A stretch of DNA of 64,000 nucleotides. Origin: Sporosarcina ureae. GTDB lineage: Bacteria; Bacillota; Bacilli; Bacillales_A; Planococcaceae. Position 1 is the stretch's first letter. Every line of letters begins with the position of its first letter. A program made the translations under genes and the position numbers. Under the pieces are notes generated by a model, which worked only from the letters and a program-made list of their open reading frames with translations, ran no database searches and was not told where the DNA came from. Below, piece by piece: positions 35,886-45,930 of this stretch. The stretch is taken from NCBI RefSeq assembly GCF_002101375.1, contig NZ_CP015207.1:1666001-1730000 (forward strand), written 5' to 3'.

Positions 35886-35921
35886 CAAAAAAATCGCTTG
35901 GCATCAAATATGCCAAGCGTT
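35886..35921 (-). terminator. terminator after tcyC
   Basis: Minus strand CGCTTGGCAT ... ATGCCAAGCG followed by ATTTTTTT, just downstream of the tcyC stop and beyond the repeat array. Confidence 0.9.
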
Positions 35922-35929
35922 ATCTATAT

Positions 35930-36667
35930 CTATACTTGTAATAAACTCAAAAACTTCTTCGTTCGTTCATGCCTTGGATGGTTGAAAATCTCAGCTGGTG
36001 CACCGCGTTCCACAATGACACCATCATCAATAAAGATTACTTCATCGGCCACTTCCTTGGCGAACCTCATTTCATGTGTTACGACAGCCATCGTCATACC
36101 TTCATGCGCTAAATCTTTCATGACTCGAAGTACTTCACCGACAAGTTCAGGATCCAGAGCGGATGTCGGTTCATCGAACAACATGACTTTTGGATCCATC
36201 GCAAGCGCTCGCGCAATCGCAACACGCTGCTGCTGACCGCCTGAAAGTTGAAAAGGATACTTGTCTTTATGATCAGCTAGTCCTACTTTATCTAGTAATA
36301 GTTCTGCCTTCTTTACGGCTTCCTTATGTGATAGACCTTTGACTGTAGTGAGTCCTTCTGTCACATTACCTGTCGTTGTGAGGTGTGGAAACAGGTTATA
36401 GCTCTGAAATACCATTCCTGTCAACCGACGAAAAGCACTGATTGACTTTTTCGAGACCGATGAATTAAAGTCTAACTTCTGTCCATCTATAGACAGTACA
36501 CCGCCATTTGGTGTTTCAAGCACATTCAAACAACGTAACAACGTAGATTTACCAGAACCCGATGGACCGATTATAACGACCACTTTTCCCTGCTCGATTT
36601 CTAAATCTACATTTTTTATCACTTCTTGCGATCCGAAAGACTTTTTCAGTCCTTGTATAGAAATCAT
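35930..36667 (-). CDS. tcyC: amino acid (cystine-type) ABC transporter ATPase
   Basis: Energising subunit of a polar amino acid importer, 245 residues. It has Walker [13 protein letters not shown]-loop, signature [15 protein letters not shown], Walker [17 protein letters not shown] and the switch His in VVTHEMRFA. The GlnQ/TcyC class is clear; cystine specificity is inferred from the neighbouring binding protein. Its start overlaps the tcyB stop by 4 bases. It ends before a terminator and the repeat array. Confidence 0.9.
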   Translation of the reverse strand: MISIQGLKKSFGSQEVIKNVDLEIEQGKVVVIIGPSGSGKSTLLRCLNVLETPNGGVLSIDGQKLDFNSSVSKKSISAFRRLTGMVFQSYNLFPHLTTTGNVTEGLTTVKGLSHKEAVKKAELLLDKVGLADHKDKYPFQLSGGQQQRVAIARALAMDPKVMLFDEPTSALDPELVGEVLRVMKDLAHEGMTMAVVTHEMRFAKEVADEVIFIDDGVIVERGAPAEIFNHPRHERTKKFLSLLQV

Positions 36668-37380
36668 GTTAATCCCCCTGACTTACCGACAACACGATCC
36701 AGGCGTATTTCAATTCTGCCTTGAACAATCGACAAGATGAAACAAATCACCCAATAAACAAGAGCCGCCATGATATAAACGAATAAAAACTCATAGTTCA
36801 TAGAGGCAATTTCTTGCGCCCGCCTAAATGTCTCAGCTACTAAAATCGTAGCTGCGAGAGAAGTATCTTTTACCAATCCAATAAAGGAATTCGAAAGCGG
36901 TGGTACGGATACTCTAGCAGCTTGTGGTAAAACAATCTTCCGCAATGCTTGCGAATAATTCATCCCAATAGAATAGGCTGCTTCCCACTGCCCTTTAGGA
37001 ATGGACAGTATGGCTGCTCGAATGATTTCTGAGGCATAAGCACCGACATTCAATGAAAATCCTATGATCGCAGACGGGAAAGGATCAATGGTTATACCAA
37101 TTGTTGGCAACCCGTAGAATATGATAAATAATTGTACAAGCAAAGGTGTTCCACGGATGATGGATACATAAATCCGCGCTATTGCTCGTAACAATTTGTT
37201 AGAAGAAATTCTTGCCAATGCAGTAAAGATTGCAATGATCAATCCAATACTAAATGCGATGATTGCCAAGGGGATCGTATACTTAATAGCCCCCTCAATC
37301 AATGGCCCGATGGATGTTGATGCGATTTCCTGGAATCTTTGTATCCGTTCGGGACTGAGTGCAATCGTATTAAGATACAT
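36664..37380 (-). CDS. tcyB: amino acid (cystine-type) ABC transporter permease
   Basis: Membrane subunit of 238 residues in the HisM/GlnP family, with about five helices. The N-terminal motif [26 protein letters not shown] and [17 protein letters not shown] are characteristic, and the EAA loop reads [22 protein letters not shown] for contact with the ATPase. It overlaps the binding protein gene by 11 bases and tcyC by 4, so the three are coupled. Confidence 0.9.
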   Translation of the reverse strand: MYLNTIALSPERIQRFQEIASTSIGPLIEGAIKYTIPLAIIAFSIGLIIAIFTALARISSNKLLRAIARIYVSIIRGTPLLVQLFIIFYGLPTIGITIDPFPSAIIGFSLNVGAYASEIIRAAILSIPKGQWEAAYSIGMNYSQALRKIVLPQAARVSVPPLSNSFIGLVKDTSLAATILVAETFRRAQEIASMNYEFLFVYIMAALVYWVICFILSIVQGRIEIRLDRVVGKSGGLT

Positions 37381-38191
37381 CTTCGCCGAACCATTTTTCG
37401 GAGATCGTCTTCAATGTACCATCTTCACGCATCGCATCCAACGCTTTGTTTACTTCTTCTATTAAGTCTTCATTGCCTTGTCTGAATAAAAAGGCGCTCT
37501 CTGATTGATTTTCTTTAGAGATTTCTTCTTCCTCAACAACTTTAATAGGAGCATCAGGTTTTTGCTTCAAGTAGTCGAGTGCAGAAAGTTTATCATTATA
37601 CGTACCATCTACTCGTTTTGAAATGACTAGGTCGACGCCTTGGTTGAATCCATCAATTTTTATAATTTCCGCACCATTCGCCTTCGCTAGTTCGCCATAG
37701 TTACTTGTCAATGTCTGTGCAGCTTTCTTTCCTTTCATTCCATCAAACGCAATATCAGCGTCTTCACGAACGATTAAGACAGAGTTCGAATGCGTATAAG
37801 CTTGAGAGAATTCATATTTCGCTTTACGTTCTTCATTAACACCGACTTGGTTAGCAATCATATCAAATCGTTTTGCATCTAATCCCGCGAAAACTGCATC
37901 CCATTGTGTTTCAAAAAACTTTGCTTCCACGCCTAAACGTTTAGCTACTTCTTGTGTAACTTCTACATCGTACCCTGTAAGCTTTCCTGATTCATCATGA
38001 AATGAGAAAGGCGCGTATGTTCCTTCTGTTCCTACATTGAGTACTCCGGTTGCGAGTACATCTTCTAGCAGACCGTCTTGCTCTGCTGGTTTTTCAGCGG
38101 AGTCATTGGGCTTACTTTCTTCTTTACCACCACATGCTACCAAAAAAGCAGCCAATAAAACGATCATAAATGGTATGAGAACTTTCTTCAT
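37370..38191 (-). CDS. tcyA: amino acid (cystine-type) ABC transporter substrate-binding lipoprotein
   Basis: Extracytoplasmic solute-binding protein of 273 residues. The lipoprotein signal ends in AAFLVACGG (lipobox Cys near residue 20). Type II binding fold motifs follow: [39 protein letters not shown], and the C-terminus [17 protein letters not shown]. The last block and the [14 protein letters not shown] region closely resemble B. subtilis TcyA, hence the cystine call; another polar amino acid is possible. It is first in the tcyABC operon. Confidence 0.88.
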   Translation of the reverse strand: MKKVLIPFMIVLLAAFLVACGGKEESKPNDSAEKPAEQDGLLEDVLATGVLNVGTEGTYAPFSFHDESGKLTGYDVEVTQEVAKRLGVEAKFFETQWDAVFAGLDAKRFDMIANQVGVNEERKAKYEFSQAYTHSNSVLIVREDADIAFDGMKGKKAAQTLTSNYGELAKANGAEIIKIDGFNQGVDLVISKRVDGTYNDKLSALDYLKQKPDAPIKVVEEEEISKENQSESAFLFRQGNEDLIEEVNKALDAMREDGTLKTISEKWFGEDVS

Positions 38192-38426
38192 TTATAAAAC
38201 CCCACTATTCTTATAAGTATTTGTTGTTTAGAATCATAAAAGATTGAGTAGACTCTGTCAACATGTAAAGCTTGCATCATATGTTATTACACTATACAGA
38301 ATTGTTAGTCAAAATTAAATACTTCTGTCTTAAGATATTAAAATAGTAATATTGTGCCTAACACGTTTTGATTGCCTACAGAAGGGGCATACAATCGCTA
38401 TACTACTAACTTAGGGGTTGGATCAC

Positions 38427-39938
38427 ATGGATCAAGGATCTGAGAACGCAAGAAGGAAATTAAATAAAACATTAAAGCCATCCTGGGTTTTTGCAATCGC
38501 ACTCGGTTCATCTGTAGGTTGGGGCGCGTTCATCTTGCCAGGAGATTGGATCCAATCTTCCGGACCACTAGGCGCAATCATTGGATTAGGAATTGGTGCA
38601 CTCGTGATGATGATCATCGCCTCCAGCTATGGCGTAATGATCAAGAAATTTCCGGTTTCCGGAGGGGGATTTACATATGCTTTTGTTGCGGCAGGGAAAG
38701 TATGGGCATTTATTTGCGGTTGGTTCTTATCACTTGGATATATATCCATCGTTGCTTTAAATGCTTCTGCACTCACTTTATTACTGAAATTTTTAGCCCC
38801 TGGATTTATGAAACAAGGATTTCTCTATAGCGTTGCAGGTTGGGACGTCTACATACCCGAAATCATCATTGCCAGTTTGCTGATTTTAGCATTCGCATTC
38901 ATTAACACTACGGGAACAAGTATTTCAGGACGGATTCAATTTTATTTCAGCGTTTTGCTTGTTGTTGGTGTCATCGCACTTGGTATTTTCACATTCGCTG
39001 GGGCCGAACAACCGCTTGCGAATATGCAACCATTGTTCAAAGGTAATCAGTCCATTATTACTTCTATACTTGTAGTATTGGCAATTGCACCATGGGCATA
39101 CGTCGGATTCGATAATGTGCCACAAGCTGCTGAAGAATTTAACTTTTCTCCCCGTAAAGCAACTATGCTGATCGTAGCTTCACTATTCACTTCTTTCATA
39201 ATCTATGCAATCATGATTGGTTTAACTAGCTGGACATACCCTGCATCGGCAAATATCGGAGGCGGGGATTTATGGATAACAGGTGATGTGGTTCGATCCG
39301 CACTAGGAATCGGTGGATTAGCTGTGATGGCAGTAGCGATTGTCATGGGTATCTTCACTGGTTTGAATGGATTCTTCATGTCGTCAAGTCGTCTATTATT
39401 TTCTATGGCGCGCGCACGTGCATTACCTAACTTCTTCCGTGAGATGACGGCAAACCAAACACCTAAATGGGGGATCTGGTTCGTAGCATTCATTACATTG
39501 CCGACACCATGGTTTGGCCGCCAAGCATTGACATGGATCGTTGATATGTCTTCAACAGGCGTATCCGTAGCCTACTTCTTCACTTGTCTTGCAGCATTTA
39601 AAGTACTGGCTTGGGGCAAAGAAGGAATCGGACGCGAAATTGCACCATTAAAAAAGTTTTTGGCATTACTAGGTATGGTGGCAAGTGGATCGTTCTTGGC
39701 ATTATTACTTGTGCCAAATTCTCCAGCAACACTCACTACACCTTCTTACTTACTATTATTCGCTTGGACAATCGTCGGCGTAATCTTCTACATGGTCATT
39801 CGCAAACGTTATAACAGTCTGACACAAGAAGAAACCGAGTATTACGTATTAGGTAAATCCATCGAGTCAGAAGTAATGGATACGGCGCCCGCAAAACCAG
39901 ACACAGATCTACCAATTCCAAATGCCACGCGTACGTAG
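38427..39938 (+). CDS. APC-superfamily amino acid permease
   Basis: A 503-residue permease with about 12 helices. The APC signature near TM1 is FAIALGSSVGWGAFILPGDW, followed by the TM3 region VSGGGFTYAFVAAGKVWAFICGW and NVPQAAEEFNF after TM6, where a conserved acidic residue follows the helix. The C-terminal tail (about 35 residues) is hydrophilic. ATG at 38427 is 8-10 bases after AGGGG; a TTG three codons upstream is less likely. Substrate unknown. It stands alone, divergent from tcyABC. Confidence 0.86.
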   Translation: MDQGSENARRKLNKTLKPSWVFAIALGSSVGWGAFILPGDWIQSSGPLGAIIGLGIGALVMMIIASSYGVMIKKFPVSGGGFTYAFVAAGKVWAFICGWFLSLGYISIVALNASALTLLLKFLAPGFMKQGFLYSVAGWDVYIPEIIIASLLILAFAFINTTGTSISGRIQFYFSVLLVVGVIALGIFTFAGAEQPLANMQPLFKGNQSIITSILVVLAIAPWAYVGFDNVPQAAEEFNFSPRKATMLIVASLFTSFIIYAIMIGLTSWTYPASANIGGGDLWITGDVVRSALGIGGLAVMAVAIVMGIFTGLNGFFMSSSRLLFSMARARALPNFFREMTANQTPKWGIWFVAFITLPTPWFGRQALTWIVDMSSTGVSVAYFFTCLAAFKVLAWGKEGIGREIAPLKKFLALLGMVASGSFLALLLVPNSPATLTTPSYLLLFAWTIVGVIFYMVIRKRYNSLTQEETEYYVLGKSIESEVMDTAPAKPDTDLPIPNATRT

Positions 39939-40604
39939 CATACTGAATAAGAGGGCTGTCACAAATCTACATTGCTTGTGGCGGTCCTTTCTTACAATGA
40001 TATAACATGATTGAAATGATTATACCTAGCGCTGTATTGTTTACTCATTTAATTTGATAATTCAAGACAGTAAAAAATGCATTGTCACAAGTATTCATTC
40101 CCTTCTATATAGTTATATTTTAGTAATACCCTATTTTTTACAAATAACTCTGCTCGGAAAATAGCTTGAAAATGATTATGCTAGGAAAACGTTAGGACAT
40201 CATTGTAAGAGGATGCGTTTTAGAAGGTTCGTGTTTAACTAATTAGATTACAATCGCATTGATAGGCATCCGACGCTTCACCTTGAGGAGCGTCGGATAG
40301 TCCCCTTCTAATTTTGGTATCAGTCTGCTTTTTTACATGAACGGTCACTTCTATTTTGCATACTTTCTATTGCATTCCCCTTTTGAAACATGCAGATAAT
40401 CGGTCTATTCCTCTATTGACTTATCTTGCTGACGTGATAAAATTCAAAACGATAACTATCTATATATGTAAAGAGCGATCTATTATATAATGAATCAATA
40501 TCTTCCATGTTTTCATTCGCAACAGTAGAGAGATAGAGCGGAATACTCCTTCGTCCTTTAAGGGGATGATAGGAGTATTTCTACATTTACAGGAGGTCAT
40601 AAGC
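39939..40604. other. 665-bp gap with hairpins and no convincing gene
   Basis: No open frame with a ribosome binding site was found. An imperfect hairpin at about 39950-40000 (GGGCTGTCACA ... TGTGGCGGTCC) may terminate the APC gene. A perfect 10-bp hairpin ATCCGACGCT ... AGCGTCGGAT lies at 40268-40298. A leader hairpin AATACTCCT ... AGGAGTATT lies at 40542-40579, ending 12 bases before the nhaC ribosome binding site. TATAAT near 40486 is a possible nhaC -10. Confidence 0.6.
40542..40579 (+). promoter_or_regulatory. leader hairpin just upstream of nhaC
   Basis: Arms AATACTCCTTCGTCC and GGGATGATAGGAGTATT pair with one G-U and a bulge; TTTCTACATTT follows. The position, directly before AGGAGG at 40591, would suit an attenuator or RNA-stabilising leader, but no known riboswitch class was recognised. 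Confidence 0.45.
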
Positions 40605-41984
40605 ATGTTTCCAATTAAGGCGATTCATACGCCAACCGTTAAAGCGTCTGTCATACTAACTGTGCTGATTGTGGCAATGATTAGTACCAGTATCGTAGTA
40701 TTCGAATCTGTACCACATGTACCCATTTTATTTGCTATTCTTTTATTATTCGGCTATGGATTATGGAAAAAGATCTCGTACAAAGAGTTAGAACGCGGAT
40801 TGGTAGAAGGTGCAAGTTCTGGAATGAGCGCGGTGTTCTTGTTCTTCTTCATTGGAGTTCTCGTGAGTAGCTGGATGATGGGTGGAACGATTCCTACCCT
40901 GATCTATGCCGGACTCCAAATCATTACTCCAACGTTTTTCTATGCCATCGTATTCATCGTCACGGCCGTCATCGGCTTATCTGTCGGCAGTTCATTGACA
41001 ACCGTTGCCACGATTGGCGTGGCGTTCATTAGTATGGCGCATATTTTGGAGCTATCTTTGCCAATTGCGGCAGGCGCGATTGTCTCTGGGGCATTCTTTG
41101 GCGATAAGATGTCACCATTGTCTGATACAACCAATTTAGCCTCTTCAATTGTTGGTGTAGACTTATTCGAACATATACGAAATATGGGTTGGACGACATT
41201 TCCTGCGTTCTTCATCTCACTTATCTTATTTGGCATATTATCACCCAACGTGACGTCTAGTGATTTTACGACAATTGAGAAATACAGTGATGCACTCATC
41301 GGTACAAACTTGATACATTGGTATACATTGATCCCTGTCGTAGTACTGATCATTTTGACATTCGTTAAAGTACCAGCTATTTTAACACTGGCTGTTAGTG
41401 CATTGTCCGCAATTGTCATTGCATATATTCATACGTTTTATGGAGTTTCCGAAGTATTGAGTATTTTATTTAGTGGTTATGAAGGATCTACAGGCGTAGC
41501 AGTTGTAGATGAATTACTGTCTCGCAGTGATGGAATGGAAGGCATGATGTTTACAATTTCGCTTGTGCTGCTCGCACTTAGTATGGGTGGCATGCTGTTC
41601 ACATTAGGTATCGTCCAGTGCTTACTTACAAAAATAGACAGTGCGTTACGTAAAGTGTCGTCAGTTATTTTGACATCTGCACTCACCGCAATCGGCATCA
41701 ACGTATTGATTGGTGAGCAGTATTTATCTATCTTATTGACCGGCCAGGCCTTCCAATCTAGCTACGAAAAGGTTGGCCTAGCCAATAAAAACTTGAGCCG
41801 TGTAATGGAAGATGCCGGAACAGTCATTAATCCCCTTGTCCCATGGAGTGTGGCAGGAATTTTCATCACGACTGTGCTTGATGTTCCAACGATTGCTTAT
41901 TTACCTTTTGCGTTCTTCTGTTTATTGAGCCCGATTTTAACTGTATTATTCGGCTATTTGGGGAAGACGCTGACCCGTATTTAA
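40605..41984 (+). CDS. nhaC: NhaC-family Na+/H+ antiporter
   Basis: A 459-residue antiporter with about 12 helices. NhaC signatures include GLSVGSSLTTVATIGVAF, GAIVSGAFFGDKMSPLSDTTNLASS (the conserved Asp-rich region with KMSPLSDTT) and VMEDAGTVINPLVPW near the C-terminus. ATG at 40605 is 8 bases after a perfect AGGAGG; the frame is open from 40566 without a site. It exports sodium (or malate/lactate exchange in some relatives) at the cost of protons. It converges on the coiled-coil gene 6 bases downstream. Confidence 0.92.
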   Translation: MFPIKAIHTPTVKASVILTVLIVAMISTSIVVFESVPHVPILFAILLLFGYGLWKKISYKELERGLVEGASSGMSAVFLFFFIGVLVSSWMMGGTIPTLIYAGLQIITPTFFYAIVFIVTAVIGLSVGSSLTTVATIGVAFISMAHILELSLPIAAGAIVSGAFFGDKMSPLSDTTNLASSIVGVDLFEHIRNMGWTTFPAFFISLILFGILSPNVTSSDFTTIEKYSDALIGTNLIHWYTLIPVVVLIILTFVKVPAILTLAVSALSAIVIAYIHTFYGVSEVLSILFSGYEGSTGVAVVDELLSRSDGMEGMMFTISLVLLALSMGGMLFTLGIVQCLLTKIDSALRKVSSVILTSALTAIGINVLIGEQYLSILLTGQAFQSSYEKVGLANKNLSRVMEDAGTVINPLVPWSVAGIFITTVLDVPTIAYLPFAFFCLLSPILTVLFGYLGKTLTRI

Positions 41985-41990
41985 CGCTAG

Positions 41991-42941
41991 TTACGACATG
42001 ATAATATCATCTTGCTGCTGATCAAGTCGTCGGATTTCTTCGTCTAAAGCTGCACGTTTTCTTGCAAGTCGGTCCTGTATGCGACGGACATCTTGCATGA
42101 CTGCGTGTAGCTTCTTTTTGCTGTCCGTTATTCGTGTATGGACCATCCAGTCGGAGAATATATTATCGAAAAACACGTCTGTGAATGTAAAGATATCATT
42201 TTTATTTACTTGGTAAGAATCTGTCGCAGCGTCTTGCACATCCATCAATTCTGTCTCGTAATGACGTAGTGCTCGTTGTGCTTGATGGACATGATCATCC
42301 GAACTGTTGATTTCGGAGTACTTTAATGCGGAAACAAAAATTCCTCCTCCCAAAAATGTGTCCCACATCGATATCCCTTCCGCTGAATCTAGTTTCTTCA
42401 TTGCGCCCGCCAAAGCTCGTTCCGCCTTTTCCCCCGCTTCAAACGCTTCCCCTATTTCACGCAACATAGAATAGACACGTACGCGATCGTCGGAAATCTT
42501 CTGAAGTGTTTGAGTAGTAACAGAATCATTCATACGAATCCATGATTCTTTTTCCTTCAAGAAGTCTTCCCAGTCTTCAGCAATATGCATGAAATCTGGT
42601 TTATCCAGTTCATTACGCAGATCTTCCACTTCCGTAGTCAGATCTAATACGTTTTTTTCTGCCTCATTATATTCCAATTCTACTTCTGCTGCTTCTTCTA
42701 TCTCCTTTTTCATCTTTTCGTCCCATTTACCTGTCCATTCACTAATTTTGTTCGCAAATGAAAACTTACCAAGCTTCACAATATCTCGCTGTTCTTTCGT
42801 TAACTGACGGTGAAGTTGATCACGTTTTTGTTTCATAGTGAGTAGTTTTTCGTTCGTCTGCTCTAAACGTTTCATCAAACGTCGCTGATTCACTCGTTTT
42901 TCCTGTAGAGTATTTTGTTGTTTTTGAATATCTTGCCGCAT
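41991..42941 (-). CDS. coiled-coil protein of unknown function
   Basis: I do not recognise this 316-residue protein. Residues 1-75 and 95-140 are long charged helices with heptad character (QEKRVNQRRLMKRLEQTNEKLL, EEAAEVELEYNEAEKNVLDL). A middle segment reads WDTFLGGGIFVSALKYSEINSSDDHVHQAQRALRHYETEL, a short Gly-rich turn between helices, then another helical tail rich in Arg/Gln. No signal peptide or membrane helix. ATG at 42941 follows GAAAGGAGTG; the longer frame upstream lacks a site. It is convergent with nhaC. Confidence 0.75.
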   Translation of the reverse strand: MRQDIQKQQNTLQEKRVNQRRLMKRLEQTNEKLLTMKQKRDQLHRQLTKEQRDIVKLGKFSFANKISEWTGKWDEKMKKEIEEAAEVELEYNEAEKNVLDLTTEVEDLRNELDKPDFMHIAEDWEDFLKEKESWIRMNDSVTTQTLQKISDDRVRVYSMLREIGEAFEAGEKAERALAGAMKKLDSAEGISMWDTFLGGGIFVSALKYSEINSSDDHVHQAQRALRHYETELMDVQDAATDSYQVNKNDIFTFTDVFFDNIFSDWMVHTRITDSKKKLHAVMQDVRRIQDRLARKRAALDEEIRRLDQQQDDIIMS

Positions 42942-43059
42942 GTTAATCACTCCTTTCCTACTATACGATGATGTATTAAGGAAGGATTCATAATCTTCAT
43001 GCATACTATTCAAAGTTTATTCCATATTAAAGCTAAACGCATGAAAAGACGTGAGCCTA

Positions 43060-43674
43060 ATGGAATTTGATTCAATTTGGAAAGCGGTACTCATTATTGT
43101 GGCAGGAATTGTTTTGTTGCATATTTCCGGCCGCAAATCGATTTCACAAATGACAATTGGTCAAACTGTATTAATGATTGCGGTCGGTACATTACTAATT
43201 CAGCCTGTAGCAAGTAAAAATTTGTGGCAAACGTTATTTCTTTCACTTATTTTAGTGCTGACACTATTTATATTTGAATTATTGGCATTGAAGTGGAATT
43301 TTTTCGAAGGAATTTTACGTGGAAGATCTAAAGTAGTGATTGAAAATGGGATCCTCAAAATATCTACTATGAAAAAACTCCGCCTCACTGTGGATGAATT
43401 GGAAATGCATTTGCGACAAAGTGGGATTGAAAGAATTGATGATGTAAAATGGGCGACTATAGAAATGAGTGGACAGCTTGGTTATGTCTTAATTGATCGC
43501 AAGAAATATGCCACAAAAGAAGACATTGCAAGACTTCAACTGATGTTGGAAGATATGAGCAAACAACTGGAACTTACTATTCCCTCCACATTCAAGACTA
43601 CACCTATCATTGAGAATTCCAACCTATTCACAGAAATAGAAAACCCCACTTCTGTCCCTAAACCTCTTGAATAA
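43060..43674 (+). CDS. DUF421 (YetF-like) membrane protein
   Basis: A 204-residue protein with three N-terminal hydrophobic helices and a soluble C-terminal domain, typical of DUF421: HISGRKSISQMTIGQTVLMIAVGTL, then GRSKVVIENGILKISTMKKLRLTVDELEMHLRQSGI and the VKWATIEMSGQLGYVL block. Known members (YetF/YdfS class) are of unclear function, some spore-related. ATG at 43060 is used; a GTG three codons upstream is also open and the ribosome binding site is weak for both. Confidence 0.85.
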   Translation: MEFDSIWKAVLIIVAGIVLLHISGRKSISQMTIGQTVLMIAVGTLLIQPVASKNLWQTLFLSLILVLTLFIFELLALKWNFFEGILRGRSKVVIENGILKISTMKKLRLTVDELEMHLRQSGIERIDDVKWATIEMSGQLGYVLIDRKKYATKEDIARLQLMLEDMSKQLELTIPSTFKTTPIIENSNLFTEIENPTSVPKPLE

Positions 43675-43743
43675 AAGTTTAATAAGCAAGTGAAAGGGGG
43701 AAGTTACTTATAACAACTCCAAAATCGAGAGGAAGAAGCATAT

Positions 43744-43863
43744 ATGATAAGAGTTATAAAAAAATTAGTAAAATGGGGAATGGTGTTATATCCTGTCGTT
43801 AAAACTGTGATGAATGAGAAGAAGAAAAAAGAAGCTTATTCAGGCTCTAAAAGCCGTAGGTAA
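43744..43863 (+). CDS. small basic protein, 39 residues
   Basis: ATG after GAGAGGAAG opens a 39-codon frame with an amphipathic/hydrophobic first half (MIRVIKKLVKWGMVLYPVVK) and a very basic second half (NEKKKKEAY, ending KSRR). No family recognised. It lies 69 bases after the DUF421 gene on the same strand and is followed by a perfect terminator, which supports a real transcript end. Confidence 0.5.
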   Translation: MIRVIKKLVKWGMVLYPVVKTVMNEKKKKEAYSGSKSRR

Positions 43864-43872
43864 TACGTAATA

Positions 43873-43909
43873 AACCCCCATGTCATATAGTCATCTGACA
43901 TGGGGGTTG
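43873..43909 (+). terminator. terminator after the 39-residue ORF
   Basis: AACCCCCATGTCA ... TGACATGGGGGTT perfect 13-bp stem followed by GATTTATT. Confidence 0.88.
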
Positions 43910-44082
43910 ATTTATTATAATGAAAAAGTAAAACTTATTTTATAAAAAAGGTTTATTTATTACTGAAAAAAGAGTATACTACGTATGAGGATTTTTTTCT
44001 GACCTCTTTTTTCCTCACATTGTTTGATCCCCAAACAAAAAGCTCCGGGTACATTCATTACCTATGGAGGAGAATTTAACAC

Positions 44083-44679
44083 ATGCATTGGTACAACAAA
44101 TTGAAAGAGTATTTTCCAATCGAAGAGATGAAGTCACAGGAACATATGGAGACATTGCTAAACGATAAAGGGAATGTCTACTACAAGGAAGAAGGACCAA
44201 AACACGTATTGATGTACGTGGAAACGGAGGACTTCGTTTTCGTAGACTATCTATTCGTATCTTCAGCCGCACGTGGTGAAGGGTTAGGAAAAACACTGCT
44301 GGATTCGTTGAAAACCAAGAAAAAACCGATCTTACTGGAAGTTGAACCAGTAGACGAATCTGAACCAGATACTAAAAAACGACTAAAGTTCTATGCACGT
44401 GAAAAATTCACGCATGCACAGAAAATCGGTTATAACCGTCGTTCATTAGCTACTGGCGAACAAACCATCCTCGAAATTCTATACTGGGCACCCCCGCAGT
44501 CATCACAAGCGGATGAACAAGATGTATTCAACGCGATGAAGACAACCTACGAAGAAATTCACACCTACAAAGACCAAGACTTCTATGGAGATTCATACGA
44601 TTCTACTGACAAAGTTCTACACTATCAAACGAAACCAAAAAAGAATATTCTAGAACCTTTCACAACAGTGAGTGTGTGA
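44083..44679 (+). CDS. yjbC: GNAT-family acetyltransferase YjbC-like
   Basis: A 198-residue protein closely resembling B. subtilis YjbC: MHWYNKLKEYFPIEEMKSQEHME, VDYLFVSSAARGEGLG (acetyl-CoA-binding motif A with RGxGLG), LLEVEPVDESEPDTKKRL and NRRSLATGEQ. In B. subtilis yjbC precedes spx and is stress-induced (known); no spx follows here. A TATACT -10 and a GTTTAT near 43949 lie upstream but I cannot assign the sigma factor. It has a good ribosome binding site (GGAGGAG) and a terminator at 44686-44713. Confidence 0.9.
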   Translation: MHWYNKLKEYFPIEEMKSQEHMETLLNDKGNVYYKEEGPKHVLMYVETEDFVFVDYLFVSSAARGEGLGKTLLDSLKTKKKPILLEVEPVDESEPDTKKRLKFYAREKFTHAQKIGYNRRSLATGEQTILEILYWAPPQSSQADEQDVFNAMKTTYEEIHTYKDQDFYGDSYDSTDKVLHYQTKPKKNILEPFTTVSV

Positions 44680-44685
44680 GGAAAT

Positions 44686-44713
44686 GTCGGTCTTTCATAG
44701 ACCGACTTTTTTT
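44686..44713 (+). terminator. terminator after yjbC
   Basis: GTCGGTCT TTCAT AGACCGAC followed by seven T. Confidence 0.93.
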
Positions 44714-44829
44714 GTATACTGATACATAATATCTTGTTAGTTGACTTCTCATCTAAATAATCTCCTAACAGTTGATTGAATCAACAAACGTTTAACCTTA
44801 CACTGAATAAAAGAGAAAGGTGTGAGGAT

Positions 44830-45930
44830 ATGCTTCAAATAGGCGCTGTGATTCTACAAGAACGAAGGCGACTTCAAATTACCCAGGAAACACTAGCTTC
44901 TTATTGCCAAGTATCGAAAGCTTCCGTGTCGAAATGGGAAAAAGGATTAAGCTATCCCGATATTACGCTGTTGCCGAGAATCGCTTCGTATTTTGAACTA
45001 ACTGTTGATGAACTGCTTGGCTTTGAACGACAGCTTTCTAAAGAATCCATCCAACACCACTATTATGAATTCGCGTCTCGTTTCGGTAAGGAATCTTTTG
45101 AATCAGTTTTTATTGACGTAGAAGAACAAGTTAAATTGTACTACCATGATCCTGCGTTCTTACTACAGATGAGTATATTACTGCTCAATCACCATATGTT
45201 AAGTAGTGATAGCTCCTCTATTTTGCAGAAAGCCAATCGCTGGTTGGAGCGAATTCGACAAGTAAGTGAAGATGTATGGGTCTTGCGCCAAGCAAATTCC
45301 TTACAGGCTACTATTTCCCTCATGCAGTCCAATCCTGAAACTACATTGGAATTATTAGACGGAGTGATTAAGCCTAGTATAGGGGATGAGATTTTACTAT
45401 CCACTGCTTACGAACAACTTGGCAATCAAGAGGAAGCGAAGCGTGTCATTCAAGTCATGATGTATCAAAACGTTATTCAACTTGTTGGCAGTAGCCCGCT
45501 TTACTTACGACTTTCCACGTCCAATCCACAAACTTTTAACGAAACCATACATCGAATCAATGGATTGATTGAGTTATATGCTTTGCGTACACTTCATCCG
45601 AATATGTGTCTACAATTTTATTTCAGCGTTGCGCAATGTGCTGCACTCTCCGGTAACCATGAGCTACTTTATCCGTATCTTAAAAAGTACGTGGATGTAT
45701 GTATTCATGATCTACTCCCCTTTTCATTACGCGGGGATGAATACTTCGATTTATTAGATGATTGGTTAGAACAATTAGATTTAGGAACGAATGCACTTCG
45801 CAACACAGAGATTATTAAGCGATCGATCATAGAATCGATGGATGCCGATTACTTTGAACCATTTAGGCAAGAAGATGAAATGCAAGAGTTACGACAACGA
45901 TTACGCTTTGGATTGGAGGGACGTTCATGA
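44830..45930 (+). CDS. XRE-type HTH regulator with helical (TPR-like) C-terminal domain
   Basis: A 366-residue regulator. Residues 1-60 are a Cro/C1-type HTH (GAVILQERRRLQITQETLASYCQVSKASVSKWEKGLSYPDITLL), followed by about 300 residues of helical repeats as in Rgg/PlcR-like or other HTH-TPR regulators. The start ATG follows AAAGGTGTGAGG; the open frame reaches 44776 without a site. Its stop overlaps the start of the small YxlE-like gene by 4 bases, so it heads the yxlEFG-like operon and probably controls it, in the position that sigma-Y has in B. subtilis (inference). Confidence 0.88.
   Translation: MLQIGAVILQERRRLQITQETLASYCQVSKASVSKWEKGLSYPDITLLPRIASYFELTVDELLGFERQLSKESIQHHYYEFASRFGKESFESVFIDVEEQVKLYYHDPAFLLQMSILLLNHHMLSSDSSSILQKANRWLERIRQVSEDVWVLRQANSLQATISLMQSNPETTLELLDGVIKPSIGDEILLSTAYEQLGNQEEAKRVIQVMMYQNVIQLVGSSPLYLRLSTSNPQTFNETIHRINGLIELYALRTLHPNMCLQFYFSVAQCAALSGNHELLYPYLKKYVDVCIHDLLPFSLRGDEYFDLLDDWLEQLDLGTNALRNTEIIKRSIIESMDADYFEPFRQEDEMQELRQRLRFGLEGRS

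Noticed and set aside
35297..35916. Three long overlapping frames across the 35.5 kb array, encoding 21-residue repeat proteins
   Set aside because: A 21-base period keeps any stop-free frame open through all units. None has a ribosome binding site, and both strands are open, so they are artefacts of the repeat.
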